From positions 12,264,983-12,328,982 of the forward strand of contig NC_058337.1 in NCBI RefSeq assembly GCF_905475395.1: DNA of 64,000 nt, given 5' to 3'. Positions 23,151 to 35,400 of this stretch are shown here, piece by piece. A model generated the notes under the pieces. It made no database searches. It saw nothing but the letters and a program-made list of their open reading frames with translations, and had not been told where the DNA came from. This stretch comes from Chrysoperla carnea (taxonomy: Eukaryota; Arthropoda; Insecta; Neuroptera; Chrysopidae). Position numbers and translations under genes: made by a program. Positions within the stretch are counted from its first letter, which is position 1. Each line of letters begins with the position of its first letter.

Positions 23151-24339
23151 GTTTTTCAGGATTTTAAAAGATAGAATGAAAAGTAAACCATATACATAGA
23201 TAGACCATTTTAAAATAGACATTTCAACAGCTAAAATGAGCCCAAGCAGAATATGAAAATCGAAAAAAAACATCAAGAGAAAAAATTATGTTTCGGTTTC
23301 ATAAAAAATTCATTAATTTTCTGTAGTTAAAAAGAAATACTTTCACCAAGGTTGTTTTGACCGAGAAAAAATATAAAAACGAAAAAAAACAAAACAGTTT
23401 TTCGCGATTTTCTCATAGAATTTGAGGTTATGTTGAAAAAAGTTCCTTACAAAAGTTTTTTTTAGTGATTTTGTTTTTTAGTAATTTAACAAGGATTAAA
23501 AATAATAGAAGTTATTCAAGCATATTATGCTTGAATAACTAAGCACAATAATTGTATTTAACATATAGAGCCGCAAGTACAAATAAATAATAAATAACGT
23601 AATAATAGTCTTTCAAAATGAATCATAAAAAAAAATACTTTTTATGTAGCATTTGTATTTGTGTTATAATTAATAAAACGACACACCTTTGTTACTTTGT
23701 AGTATTTGATTATTTATTTATTTTAACACCCACATTTTGAGATAATTCTAATGCTATATACATTTATATAATTAATTGTAATATTGTTTCAAACAGGTGT
23801 AAATTATTATCATAAATTGTAATAGTTTCATCTAAGATCACATATAGTTTCTTTGTACACATATAATTTTGGACAATTAATTATAAAAAAATTATTTTAA
23901 AAACTTGTGTTTATAAATAAGATTAAAATATTTCTATAACTCATTTAGGATCAAGCCTATATCGAAACTCTTGGAAAGAGTTCTCCAAGACAGACATTTG
24001 TTTTCGCTCATCACTGAGCCGTATATAAATCTCAATATGTAATCCTTCTGAATTGATTCATACATCTTAAAGAGATTTCTTGACTAATCAATCAACATAT
24101 TTAAAAAAAATTGAAACGCACCATCAAACAAACAAAAATTATTGTATCCTTGATTTTATAAATCTAACTTTTTATGTATTATTTTTCATATACAGAAGAA
24201 AAAAAAATTATACGCATTACCTATCGTCAATATAATATATAAAAATATTAATTATAAATGTTATTATATAGGTCAAGATTATTATAAAATTATAGTGGAG
24301 TACCTAAGTATACATTTAACTTAGAAACAACGTACACCC
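23151..24339. other. Intergenic AT-rich sequence
   Basis: No gene recognised. A small palindrome lies at about 23515-23543 (TTCAAGCATATTATGCTTGAA). Confidence 0.5.
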
Positions 24340-24670
24340 CCTAAAAATATTATCATTTTTTTGATAATTATTTGCAAAATTCGAGATCAGCGACCCCGAA
24401 AACCCCTTTATATATATATTAATACAAACATCTTAAGTTTTGGGTTACTTTAGCATTTAAAACTATTTTTACCCCTTTTAAAAATCTTTTAAAATACATT
24501 TATTCCATACACCCCTTTCCCCTAATAGCGCGGGGGTTAAAACTTAAAAATTTTGCTTTAAACCATATAGACCTATTTTAAAAATATTTTTCTGAAGCCA
24601 AAGCAAAAAACACCCCCCAAAAGCCAGTCCATACACCCCCCAAACAATTATTTCCAGAAAGTGTTAAATT
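24340..24670 (+). repeat. Interspersed repeat family D, copy 2
   Basis: Same ordered blocks as 5120-5425: GAGATCAGCGACCCCGAAAA, GGGTTACTTTAGCATTT, TTTAAACCATATAGACCTAT, TTTCTGAAGCCAAAGCAAAA. Confidence 0.55.
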
Positions 24671-26519
24671 TTCCGTTTTTCGCAAAAATAGGGATCAAGG
24701 AATAATTTTACGGGTAAGTAACTTATTATAAAATCGAAAAATAATAAAAAATGCTACAATTTAAACAAATTTAAAATTTAACCCCGTAGGACAAAATGGC
24801 ATAAAATGGCAGCCATTTTAAACAATTCACTAAGTTGGAAATTTTGGTCGAACTATTTAACGGATTTCGCTAAAATTTTAAGCGGAAGTTGTTAGTAATA
24901 AACAACTAAATAAAATAAAAAAATAAATATAGTTGTTTCTTCTTGCGAAAATAAAATAAAAATGATAAAATTTCTGAAAAAAATTCCATTTTTGACGCCA
25001 TTTTGTTGGTTAGACATGTTGCGCCACTCAGGGAAAGTAAAAAATTTCAAAAAATACTTATTTTGATGTGAAAAGAAAAACCCCAAAGTTTCTCTGCCCG
25101 AACTTTTAATCCATATAACAGACTTTTTTTGCTTAAATTTACTCCAGTATAATTGTATGGATTGCATTTATGACTAACATTGAAAATTTAGTATTATTGT
25201 CTCACAAATTTAAATAAATTACTATGATAATTTACATTAGAAAAATAATATTTGTGCAATTTGATTTCTTATTTTCACAATTTTTAATGCATTAAGTTTA
25301 ATTAATTAGTGTTTTTCAATAATTTTAATTTGACATTTTCTATAACATTAACATGTAAAGAATTGCAAATTAGTCATAACAGCCTCCTTTATCGCGGAAG
25401 CGCTGGCATGGATTTTATTGTCCCTACCATGACTACGCACACAACGAATACCAACAAAAGAAAAATCGCCCGTATAGGACTGATATTCATATTTAAAACA
25501 ATAATTTTCATTTTTTTAAATGAGAAATTCCTATGCTTACCTATTAGACTTTCTTGCTTTATTAACAAATGATTTAAAAGACAAAAGGTATACTTAATGA
25601 GTTATTAATTTATTGTTTTTTATCAACAAACTTAATCATTTATTGGTGAATAAAGAATCATGGTGCGGGTATAAATCATGTTCATATTAAACTTGATAAA
25701 AATCGTTTGTGTTTAATTTTTTTTTTTATTAATTTGTTAACAACTTATCATTTTTTACATAACGTATTTTTATTTATTATGAGAAGAATACTATGGTTTA
25801 ACGTTATAACGTCAAAAACTCGATTTAAGTGACAGATTAGTCGCAAGGATAAAACTATATTGGGATCGATTTGTCATGTTTTTATGTACAAATCGTTTTT
25901 CATGTAAATTCTTCGTTCAAGCTTCCTACTTTCAAGTTATTTATGTTATATATTTAAGAATTTTCATCATCTTCGTGTAAATTACGTTAGAAATGCGAAA
26001 ATACGTATCGCGGCTTCTATTTAGTAGGAATGAAGACATAGTATTTTTTTTTTTATATATGGAGACGCCTTCTTGGTTAAACAGTGTTAACTTTTTTTTT
26101 ATAGAGCTACATATTTTTTATGGAAGATTCTTGCTTTTTGGTGCAAAGCCACCCACTTTTGATTGACAAGTTTTTTTATAGACCTCTATTTTCGTTATCA
26201 AATTTTACCGTTTTTTAAGAATAGAAATTAGAAAATATTTTTGTGGACATAAGTCAATTTTTTGAAAACATTCATTAATGCGACTATAGTTATAAAAGTG
26301 TGTTTTTTTAGTTTATTTAAACTATTATTTATTTTCTACTTTTTAGTTCAGCGAGCTACAAAACCTTTTTTTTAATCTATTATTTATTAATATTATGGAA
26401 TGTTATCAGCGCTTCCACCAAAATTGTATGAATTATTCATATTATTAAATCGCTAACGTTTTTAATTGACTGAAAATCACGATCAAAGATTCCGTTACAT
26501 AGATACATACCAGGCTAAT
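24671..26519. other. Intergenic AT-rich sequence
   Basis: No supported gene. Open frames of 87-91 codons at 24892-25167 (minus) and 25309-25572 (plus) are rich in F, I, K and N, as expected of AT-rich noncoding DNA, and show no domain. Confidence 0.5.
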
Positions 26520-26752
26520 ATAATAATAATAATAATGGGGTTTAACCTCCGTTTCTCTGATATATACGTCTATAACAGAGGCCACTCACATATATTCGTT
26601 CTTATCCAACGACGACAATGTGATCAATTCCAACGCCCTCATTTATTTTAATTGTTCACAATGCCGCTGCCTGGATTCGAACTCGCAACCTAAGTCTAGA
26701 TAGACGAACGGTCAGAGTCTAACGCCTTAGACCGCTCGGCCAATTAGGCTCT
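26520..26752 (-). mobile_element. tRNA-derived SINE
   Basis: On the minus strand it begins GAGCCTAATTGGCCGAGCGG. The polymerase III A box is TGGCCGAGCGG (26742-26732), of the tRNA-Leu/Ser type, and the B box is GAGTTCGAATCC (26684-26673). A roughly 150-bp body follows that is unrelated to tRNA and ends in CCCC(ATT)n at 26537-26520. Acceptor and T stems do not pair properly (several mismatches), so it is a SINE and not a tRNA gene. The simple-repeat tail rather than poly(A) suggests the type of LINE partner that recognises such tails, which is inference. Confidence 0.8.
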
Positions 26753-26876
26753 TTAATTTCCAATGTTTAATTTCATCACGCCGCTTTTATTTCCTAAGTG
26801 ATAGTATATTAATTAGCAAACGATAAGTATATATAACTATAATTTAAATTGGAAAGTTGAACCTCATACAAAAACT

Positions 26877-27173
26877 AACAAATTTGGTTTAAAACATTTT
26901 TTCCAAAAACGTCAGCTTTCGAAGGAAATGCGACTTAAAAATATGTCATTGTTGCATTTAATCGAAAGAAAACACTACCTACGGAAGAATGCTTTAGACA
27001 AAATTTGTCAAGGGCCATAGAGGACATTCGCTGTGTTCATGATTTTGACCTACTATTATCGATAAACCTAAAGCGTATTATCTTTTGATCAAATGCAATT
27101 ATGACATATTTTTAAGTCGCATTTCCCCCGAAAACTAACGATTTTGGAAAAAATGTTTTAAACAAAATTTGTT
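26877..27173. mobile_element. Foldback element, ~100-bp arms
   Basis: The left arm (26877-26975) reads AACAAATTTGGTTTAAAACA ... GCGACTTAAAAATATGTCAT. The right arm (about 27070-27173) is its inverted copy, with GACATATTTTTAAGTCGC and TGTTTTAAACAAAATTTGTT. The loop is about 95 bp. No reading frame. Confidence 0.75.
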
Positions 27174-27712
27174 AATTTAAAGTGTTATTCAGAAGACGCA
27201 GATCAAATTTGGCGCTAGAGTACGATGTCCCACTTTAATCTGAACATTTTTGTACGAATCATTTTTTTGTAGTGTAAGTATCGATTAAAATGGGTTACTC
27301 TGTATATCTAAAAACAACAAAATAATTTTTTTTTTGTCATTTGTACTAAATGGAACTTAAATTATAAGAAATACACCAATATAGAAATATCAAAAGCATA
27401 ATGGTAATTATTTCTCATAAAAATACTCTTGTGAAAATACAATATACATATAAGTTAGTTATTAGCGCAATCACTAGAAGAAATATGAAAGATTCATCAT
27501 TTAAAAAATAAATTCACGTTTTTGATATTATTACCTAATTTATTTTGTATTAATTACTGTAAATATATTAAAATACTTTAGGCTAATAGTATAATTGCCC
27601 AGACCAATTTAAATTTATTTTTAATAATATATACAAATAATTGATAATAATCATTAATTAGGTAATATTAAATTGTTGTACTATAGCCAAGCTTATATAT
27701 TAAGTATCCTTA

Positions 27713-27850
27713 TCCTTATACATATATTATAAATGTGAAAGAAAGGATGTTTGTTTGTTACGCTTGTACGCAAAAACTACCGAATGGATTTTCATGAAAT
27801 TGTACAACAATATAGGTCATACATCAGAATAACACATGAGCTATAATTTA
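27713..27850 (+). mobile_element. Helitron-like 5' end fragment
   Basis: TCCTTATACATATATTATAA then GTGAAAGAAAGGATGTTTGT and AAACTACCGAATGGATTTTC follow the layout of insect Helitron 5' regions, as in the element at 8945-9251. No matching 3' CTAG end was found nearby, so its right limit is uncertain. Confidence 0.5.
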
Positions 27851-28410
27851 TAAAGATATTTAAAAATCTGACATTTTAATAATTCAATAAAATTAATGAA
27901 TTTAATAAAAATTAAATTTGATCTGACATTTTACTGCTCCATCTATGATTTTCATTTTGTAAAAATAGTAAACTTCAAACAATTCATGGCCATCTTTTCT
28001 AAAATACTCAATGAATTATGACTATTTTATGAATTTCAAAGAGATTAAAAGTTTCTTTAATTGACTAGCCCAATTGTATTTAGCTTGGTTAGTAGGTTTA
28101 AGATTCTGTTCTATCAGATATATAAAGCATTTATTAGATAGGTTAGTAGCGGGTTTTTAAGAAATTTCAACCACGAAGTAAAAGCGGTTCACAATGCCTT
28201 AATCGTAATATGTTGCGTTTTTGTTTCTAATCGAATTAATTAATGGGGTGTATAACGTGGTAGAGCTAGTTATCTTTTAAAAAACGTGCTTTGAACTTTA
28301 TCTAGCATATTCAGGTACCTTAACGACCATGCTTCGACTTAATATATATTAGCGTGCTGTTTACAATTGAGTCAAATAATTATTTTGAGTCCCAGTTGTT
28401 GGATTTTGAT
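27851..28410. other. Intergenic sequence
   Basis: No gene or repeat recognised. Confidence 0.45.
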
Positions 28411-28763
28411 TAGGGTTTCTCATTTCTCAACCATTTTTATTTCTCGAGCGGAATTTCTCAAGTTTCTCGAATATCTCGAGAAATTTTGACACTTTTAATA
28501 AAGCGCGATATTTTTTTTCTTCAAATTTTTGCTTTGTTACAAAATTAGACTGATTGCTGAGATCAATTATATTGATTAACAAATCAAAAATAAACAATAA
28601 ATTAAACAAACTAAACTCGCACAGCTATTATTATGTCTTTAATTGAATAAAAAATAATTAGTAAAATTAAATGAACAAAATTTCTAGTAAGTTTAGATAA
28701 CTATAGTTAATACTTAATAACATCACAGTGTTTCCATTAAACAAATCATAAGTTTAAAAAAAA
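28411..28763 (+). mobile_element. Left part of a hAT element of the 48.7-kb type
   Basis: Starts TAGGGTTTCTCATTTCTCAA and matches 48679-49090 block by block (ATATCTCGAGAAATTT, TTAGACTGAT, GAGATCAATTA, AAAATAAACAATAAAT(T/C)AAA, AACATCACAGT, TTAAACAAATCATAA). It stops where a family A copy begins (28764), and no right end is found beyond that copy, so it is truncated. Confidence 0.65.
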
Positions 28764-29307
28764 AACAAATGAAAACAAACAATTGACTGAGTTAATTGTT
28801 GAAATACCATGCATAGTTAGTGTTGATTTCTTTATCACGTAACACATACAAACATGTGACACATACATAACTGATAATCAAGTATAGTACATATTATAAA
28901 ATTTCCGCCTAATTGGCGCCCTCGCGAGTAAACAGTGATGTTTATGAAAAAATGTTTCAAACAAAAGTTGTTTAATTTTTTTATAAGGAACATTTTTTAT
29001 ATTTAAACTTTTGTTCTACCTCTAACGGTTTACAAGATGGGTCCTACGGACCCAAGACCCAATTGACCTATGATGCTCATTTACGAACTTGACCTCACTT
29101 TTTACGTCCTGAGTACGCTGTAAAAATTTCAGCTCGATATCTTTTTTCGTTTTTGAGTTATCGTATCCACAGACGGACGGACGAACGGACGGACAACCGG
29201 AAACGGACTAATTAGGTGATTCTATGAACACCTATGACAAAATTTTTTTTCCTAGCATCATTATTTTTAAGCGTTACAAACTTGGGACTAAACTTAATAT
29301 ACTATAT
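28764..29307 (+). repeat. Family A copy, 3' hairpin lost
   Basis: 5' end ACAAATGAAAACAAACAATT. It runs to ACTTAATATACTATA, then changes abruptly to unrelated sequence before the 3' hairpin. Confidence 0.85.
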
Positions 29308-29640
29308 GTTATCCTAATTCCATAATTTTAGCGAAGCCAGCCCGAAAACCGTGATCCGAATTAGATAAAGGCAAAACTATGCAACATAACATTCCGGTCA
29401 ACATAAATATTCCATAGATGAACGTGGGTGGTCGGATCATTTGTCGTAAGATATATAAACAACCAATCGTTTACTCTAAGAGAGATTCTTGGATTGTCAA
29501 ACCGTTCAAGTTTCGAATATTTCGACATTTTTGTAAATAGGAATGCTTTTACTAATGAACGCCTATCTCGTTACCATTGCATTCGATTCCTTGTGTAATA
29601 TATTATTGGTCTATGTTAGATCATTCATTACACACATAAT
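29308..29640 (+). other. Unique block with promoter-like features, possible solo LTR
   Basis: Sequence of higher complexity beginning TGTTATCC at the exact break in the family A copy. It contains GATATATAAACAACC (TATA-like, about 29449) and ends near TTACACACA. A TG...CA unit of about 330 bp with a central TATA box would fit a solo LTR, but I cannot find a target duplication or a second copy. It may equally be ordinary intergenic DNA. Confidence 0.25.
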
Positions 29641-30000
29641 ACTTTTTACAAGAATAATTCGTAAAATATTTAAAAAATAGTTTATTAGTTAATAACAACT
29701 TATATATTTTATAAATAAAAGGTATATTATATTATAAAAATAATAATAATAATTTCATCTGTTACAAATTACATATATTAAATGAAAAACACGCAAAAAA
29801 CTAATTAATTAAATAAATAATTTGTAAACCTATTTTGTAAAATAACCATAGATAATACTGTTTTATATTTTATTATTATTTCATGTTAAATAATAATTTT
29901 TTTAATAAAATATTATAATATATATTAAAATACATTATGTATACGAAATAATTCAAACTAGGAACATAGTAGTATTCATTTAAAAAACATTTGTTTTTTT
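29641..30000. other. Very AT-rich intergenic sequence
   Basis: No gene; short A/T and TAA-rich runs only. Confidence 0.5.
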
Positions 30001-30560
30001 TTTTTATACCATGTATATATGAAATATACATAGTATATTAAGTTTAGTCCCAAGTTTGTAACGCTTAAAAATAATGATGCTAGAAAACAATAGGTGTTAT
30101 AGTATTCATAAAATCACCTTATTAGTCCATTTCCGGTTGTCCTTCCGTCCGTCCGTCCGTCTGTGGACACGATAACTCAAAAACGAAATAAGATATCGAG
30201 CTGAAATTTTTACAGCGTACTCAGGACGAAAAAGTGAGGTCAAGTTCGTAAATGAGCATCATAGGTCAATTGGGTCTTGGGTCCGTAGAACCCATCTTGT
30301 AAACCGTTAGAGATAGAACAAAAGTTAAAAAATGTTCCTTATCAAAAATCAAACAACTTTTGTTTGAAACATTTTTTCGTAAACATCACTGTTTACCCGT
30401 GAGGACGCCAATTAGGCGGAAATTTTATAATATGTACTATACTTGATTATCAGTTATGTATGTGTCACAATGTTTGTATATGTAATGTGATAAAGAAATC
30501 AACACTGACTATACATGGTATTTCAACAATTAACTCAGTCAATTGTTTGTTTTCACTTGT
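30001..30560 (-). repeat. Family A copy, near full length
   Basis: Minus-strand copy from TTTTTATACCATGTATATAT to TTGTTTTCACTTGT. The flanking poly(T) runs on both sides may reflect its target preference. It pairs with the plus-strand copy at 30792. Confidence 0.9.
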
Positions 30561-30791
30561 TTTTTTTTTTTTAATTATAATTTGATTTTATTTATTTAAT
30601 TGTTATGTGAATTGTAGATGATTCCATTATAATGTTCACAACATTGTAAAATTAATTCATTTTTAAGAACAATTTTGTATTTATTTTGCAATTAATTAAA
30701 AAAATTAATCATAAACTGGCCAAAAAAAAAAAAAACAATGATGGAAGATTAAATCGAACACTGATCAAGCTAAACTTAAGATATTCTATTA

Positions 30792-31350
30792 ACAAGTGAA
30801 AACAAACAATTGACTGAGTGAATTGTTGAAATACCATGCATAGTCAGTGTTGATTTCTTTATCACATTACACGTACATACATGTGAAACACAGATAACTG
30901 AGTATATTACATACAAGAAAATGTCCGCCTAATTGGCGCCCTCACGGGTAAACAGTGACGTTTACGAAAAAATGTTTCAAACAAAAGTTGTTTATTATTT
31001 TATAAGGAATATTTTTTAAATTTAAACTTTTGTTCTATCTCTAACGGTTTACAAGATGGGTCCTACGGACCCAAGACCCAATTGACCCATGATGCTCATT
31101 TACGAACTTGACCTCACTTTTTACGTCCTGAGTACGCTGTAAAAATTTCAACTCGATATCTTTTTTCGTTTTTGAGTTATCGTGTCCACAGACGGACGGA
31201 CGGACGGACAACCGGCAATGGACTAATTAGGCGATTTTATGAACGCCGCGCCTATGACAAAATTTTTTTCCTAGCATCATTATTTTTAAGCGTTACAAAC
31301 TTGGGACTAAACTTAATATACTATGTGTATTTCATATATACATGGTATAA
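30792..31350 (+). repeat. Family A copy, near full length
   Basis: Plus-strand copy with both ends, 231 bp from the minus-strand copy at 30001-30560. The two 5' ends face each other, so they make a large imperfect inverted repeat. A 61-codon frame over the GACG tract (31172-31357) is an artefact of the repeat. Confidence 0.9.
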
Positions 31351-31697
31351 AAACTAAATTTGAGCAGGATTCTGAAAATTTAAACATTCAAAATCTATGT
31401 ACCGGAAATTATAAAGTATTAAAATGCAAATATCGATTTTTATTAGTAATTATCCAATTATATATATTTTATGTGGGTATTTTTATATAAATTTTATAAA
31501 TCCAATACATTTTTTAATAATGAATATTATTGTAAAGTTAACTCAAAATTAACATAATTGCGCAGTAATATGATCGATAAATCATCATTAAAATATGCAC
31601 ATTTATTATTTATATATTTCATCTGCCTATTTAATATTTAAAAGTTTTGTATAAAATATCATATACATTACACCAATAAAATCTAATCTAAACAACT

Positions 31698-32868
31698 AAA
31701 ATCGCAAAACGCGATGTAAAGCCACTTTTTTGACATGTTATTTGTACTCCTTAAGGGAGTGTAAAACTACCTACGTTTTGGAAGCAAAAAAATGTTTTGC
31801 TACCTGCGTAATCCGTGAAAAACTGCAATATTTTCGAAATTTTTTCAATTTTTGCAGTTCAATTCAAAAACTATGGGCTTTTGTCATTACTAGTATCATT
31901 TTGAAAGTATATTAAAGTATTTCGGATTTTTGAGCAAGTAGTGAATGTGAATTTTTTTTTTTGCGGTAAACGAAAGTTTATGGTCTATTGTGAATTATTT
32001 CATTTTAAAATTGCAATTTTTAACACCTTATGGAAGAAGTCACAATAATGTGAATCGTACAAAAATAGGTTATTGAGCTTCAAAAAAGTTCTCATCATTA
32101 AGAAAATTTATAACAGATTCTGTTTATGCAAAAAAAAAACATTTTTTAACGACACTTTTAAAAAAGAAAATATAAAAAAAAACTTTGGTTTTTGACGTCA
32201 AAAACTAGTCAAACTAAACTTATAAATTTTACCTTTTACGATATTTTTAAAGCATGTACGTGATACAAATATTATATTTATTCATAATTTAGATTTAAAT
32301 TCAATGAATTAGTTGCTACCTTGACTAGTGACGGTCGAACTACTTTAAATTTGAAATAATTTAAGCCAACCCACAGTTTTGTATGTCTAGTAGTTTTTGA
32401 GATATGATGCTTAAAAAATTTACATGTTTTTTTTACATTGTTAAAATTTTGAGTTTTACTTATGTTAAACCGTGATAGATAGAACAAAAGTTTAAATGTA
32501 TGAGGGAGCAAATTAGAGAGATGTAAATTGACGAGTCTTATGAAAAATTAACGAAAAAAAAAAAAATTTTTAAATAAATTTTCAATAACTAATGCCAATG
32601 GCGATCGGAAATCGATGTAAAGCTGCTTTTTTGGTATGCTATTTAATCCCTCTGGGGATTTAAACCTACGTTTTGCAAGCAAAAAAAGTTGTGCTACAAG
32701 CGTAATATGTGAAAAACTGAAAAAAGTCCGAAAATTTTAAACATAACTTTTTTGCTTGCAAAACGTAATTTCGCAAGGAGTCCAAATAACATACCAATAT
32801 ACCAACCAATCAGCTTTACATCGCGTTTTGCGATTTTAATGTAGAATTTTACTGGTGTACATTGTTGA
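31698..32868. mobile_element. Repeat family E element (1.17 kb) with inverted ends
   Basis: The left end (ACTAAAATCGCAAAACGCGA) and the right end (inverted, CATCGCGTTTTGCGATTTTA at about 32819-32838) are inverted copies. A further inverted pair of the same motif lies inside (CGATGTAAAGCTGCTTTTTT at 32612, and AAACGTAATTTCGCAAGGAG near 32760). No transposase frame is recognised; the central open frames are AT-rich and short. Confidence 0.5.
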
Positions 32869-33439
32869 TTTAAAATTAATCAGTTAAGGTTATATAGGAG
32901 TTACTTTTGCTAAAAAATACATTAAATTTTAAATACTTTAATCATAATGGTACACTCTGAAAATTTTATTTAAAATTTTGGGAATTTTTCTAAAATAAAA
33001 TCCTAGTTTGTGAAATTACTAACCCCACATATAACTTCATTCAATTACATTCAACTATAACGGGCCAATAACCGGGGATGTACTTTTTTTCTGCAATTTA
33101 CTGCAGAAAATGTCACAAGATAAAAAATGCTTAGACTACCCTAAAACATAAGATCCAATACCTGTTTTCTCAAATTTTAAGCAGAATTCAATTTTTCAGC
33201 AGAATTACCTTGGGCGAACTCGTTAGCGATAGCGCGCGTGCGCCTAGTAACAGCACACTTTCTTATCAATATTGCTTCTACACACTCATACGAACATTTT
33301 AAACCGGGTTCCATTACAAGTTACATTGTTCCATAGAATTACAACCTTAAATGCTTCATTCCCTATAACATGAAGTTTTGTAAAATAATTGCTAATAGTA
33401 AAAAAGCGGTCTAGGTGCGACCCGAAAGGTCCACACGAC
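32869..33439. other. Intergenic sequence
   Basis: No gene recognised. A CG-containing patch lies at 33205-33245 (GATAGCGCGCGTGCGCC). Confidence 0.45.
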
Positions 33440-33905
33440 TAATTTCCCAGTGGAAAGGATAAAAAAAATATCATATGTTTTAATATTTATAATTTTTTTT
33501 GTAAAAATTTTTTTTCATGTTTCCGTGGACCTCCCAGCGGGAGCTTTGCCCCATGCACCCCCCATGATGTTAAAACTATATAAATGATAAGTGATAATAG
33601 TGACAATTATACAGGTTTTCATTCGGTACAAAAAACGGCTTGACCGATTTTGCTCAAAACCTAATCAGGTCTAACTTACATAATTATGCGTTAAATGAAA
33701 CTGGTCCAACGTCAGTATCATCATTTGTTCTCGAGATATGCGAGACGAAAATTGAATCCGAACATACATACATACATGTGCACACACGGACATCTTTTTA
33801 AAAACCATACTCTTCGACTGCAAAGGCCTTAAAACGTGGAGATATGTCTAAATTTTCAATTTGGAAAATCGGACCCATTACAATAACTATTCCACTGGGA
33901 AGTTA
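33440..33905 (+). mobile_element. Element of the AACTTCCC group
   Basis: Ends CTAATTTCCCAGTGGA (33439) and CCACTGGGAAGTTA (33905) form terminal inverted repeats. GGTGCGACCCGAAAGGTCCA precedes it and AATCGG(A)CCCATTACAATAAC lies near the right end, as in the copy at 46681-46975. A CATACATACATG microsatellite-like tract is at about 33764-33778. Confidence 0.6.
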
Positions 33906-34823
33906 ATAAGCATTGATTACATCAGCATTATCTGGCATATTAATGACGATAAAGAGAGAGCAGAGGTGATTAGAAAATTGATGTCCCAAAATGCACTTTT
34001 CCTTTCCCTGGAAATATCCTACGAATTACTGAAGTGAACATACTTAATATATAAATTCTGACTGAAAATCGTGGATATATGTGTGTTCTATTCCAAGAGG
34101 TTTTCCTTGATGTACATACAATCTTCACCACAGCATTAATTCCAAAGATATTGAAATTTGTTCTTACAAAAAGAGTTCGATAATAAAAAAAATTATATTT
34201 CTTTCAAATCAGTTGTTTTACATTATTCTAATTTCGATGGGTATGGAGCAAACATTAAAACTAATAAATCATTTTTTTTAATCATTAAAATTTTTGCATA
34301 CTAAAACTCTTATTAATGTAGGCGTTATAATGTTTTTTTTAATATGTGTCTTATAAACATGTATTCAATAAAATTTAAGTATTACATTTCATGTAGCAAT
34401 ATACAAATTTGAACATACTTTCTGTTAAGGCTGGTTTGAATTTTTTATTAAAAATATTTTTAATATATTATGTAAAGTGAAATGAATCTTGGAGGCATTG
34501 GCGATGATTTAAAACAAAATAGAGATGTATAAGGAGTGTCTTCAAATAAAGTTAGAGAAAATATTTCATATACAGTTAATTTTGGACAAAAGCTTGTAGA
34601 AAAAAAATATTATTTGTTTAAAAGTAAAACCAAAATTTTTATTTTTATTTCGTTTCACCAATATGTAAAATTATAATGAATCGTTATATCAGAATTCAAT
34701 GAAACATAAGCGGTGATGGTTTTAATTCTTCAAGCTCTGTTACGCCCGGTGACGCAAAGTACGGTTTCAAAATTAAGTACTTTTTAGATGCCAATTAGGT
34801 ATCAATATCAGAAATTAGATAGA
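33906..34823. other. Intergenic AT-rich sequence
   Basis: No gene or repeat recognised. Confidence 0.5.
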
Positions 34824-34903
34824 CCTGATTTTTAGATCCGTTGTTTTGCGAAATTCGAAACGAAAGCCTAGAATTTCGCAAAACAACTGATCTAAAAATC
34901 AGG
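34824..34903. repeat. 80-bp hairpin
   Basis: CCTGATTTTTAGATCCGTTG and the following GTTTTGCGAAATTC are repeated in inverted form at 34871-34903 with one mismatch. The stem is about 33 bp and the loop about 14 bases. Confidence 0.85.
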
Positions 34904-35131
34904 TTAATCAATTTAGTGGTAATTAAGTGCTTGTAAGAAATTAAAATGAAAAGGATCATTAACTTAGAGAGAACTTTATTTTTTAGAGATTCAGTTTTCT
35001 ACAAATTCGAACTTATCGATTGATAAGTAGATCCGCCAAATAGATCAAAACTGAAAAACAAATCTTTTTTTGACAAAATTTGGGAATTTTTACAAACTTC
35101 AAAATAAAAAGTATACAGAGAATTAAAGAAA

Positions 35132-35400
35132 GCCGCTCTTTGCACCTGTCTGTCAGTCTGTCCTGTCTTTATCCGCTAACTCTTTCTAATACGTAACGTA
35201 TTTTGAAACGATTTTCACCATCATGATAATTTTTTCCGAAAGATTTTTATTATAGTTCATGCTGAGTTAAATTTCATTTTTAGATTGTATTCTCGAAGCG
35301 AAGACCGTGTGCCTTCTTGAGGGTAAACCGAGTCCATACTTGGTAGTTCCTACTTGGTGATGCGAAAATTTTCCATACGAAGCTGAACCGGGTGTTTGAT
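35132..35400 (+). repeat. Probable insect interspersed repeat
   Basis: Contains (CTGT)-rich CACCTGTCTGTCAGTCTGTC then TATCCGCTAACTC, AACGATTTTCACC, and GAGGGTAAACCGAGTCCATA. This layout (microsatellite next to TTTTGAAACGATTTTCACC) is familiar from dispersed insect repeats. No second copy occurs in this window, so the call rests on general likeness. Confidence 0.3.

Noticed and set aside
24892..25572. Open frames of 87-91 codons
   Set aside because: F/I/K/N-rich composition expected by chance in AT-rich DNA; no domain, splice or promoter support.
26656..26752. tRNA-Leu or tRNA-Ser gene on the minus strand
   Set aside because: A and B boxes are good, but the T stem has three mismatches in five pairs, no sound anticodon stem-loop forms, and the sequence continues into a SINE body with a simple-repeat tail.
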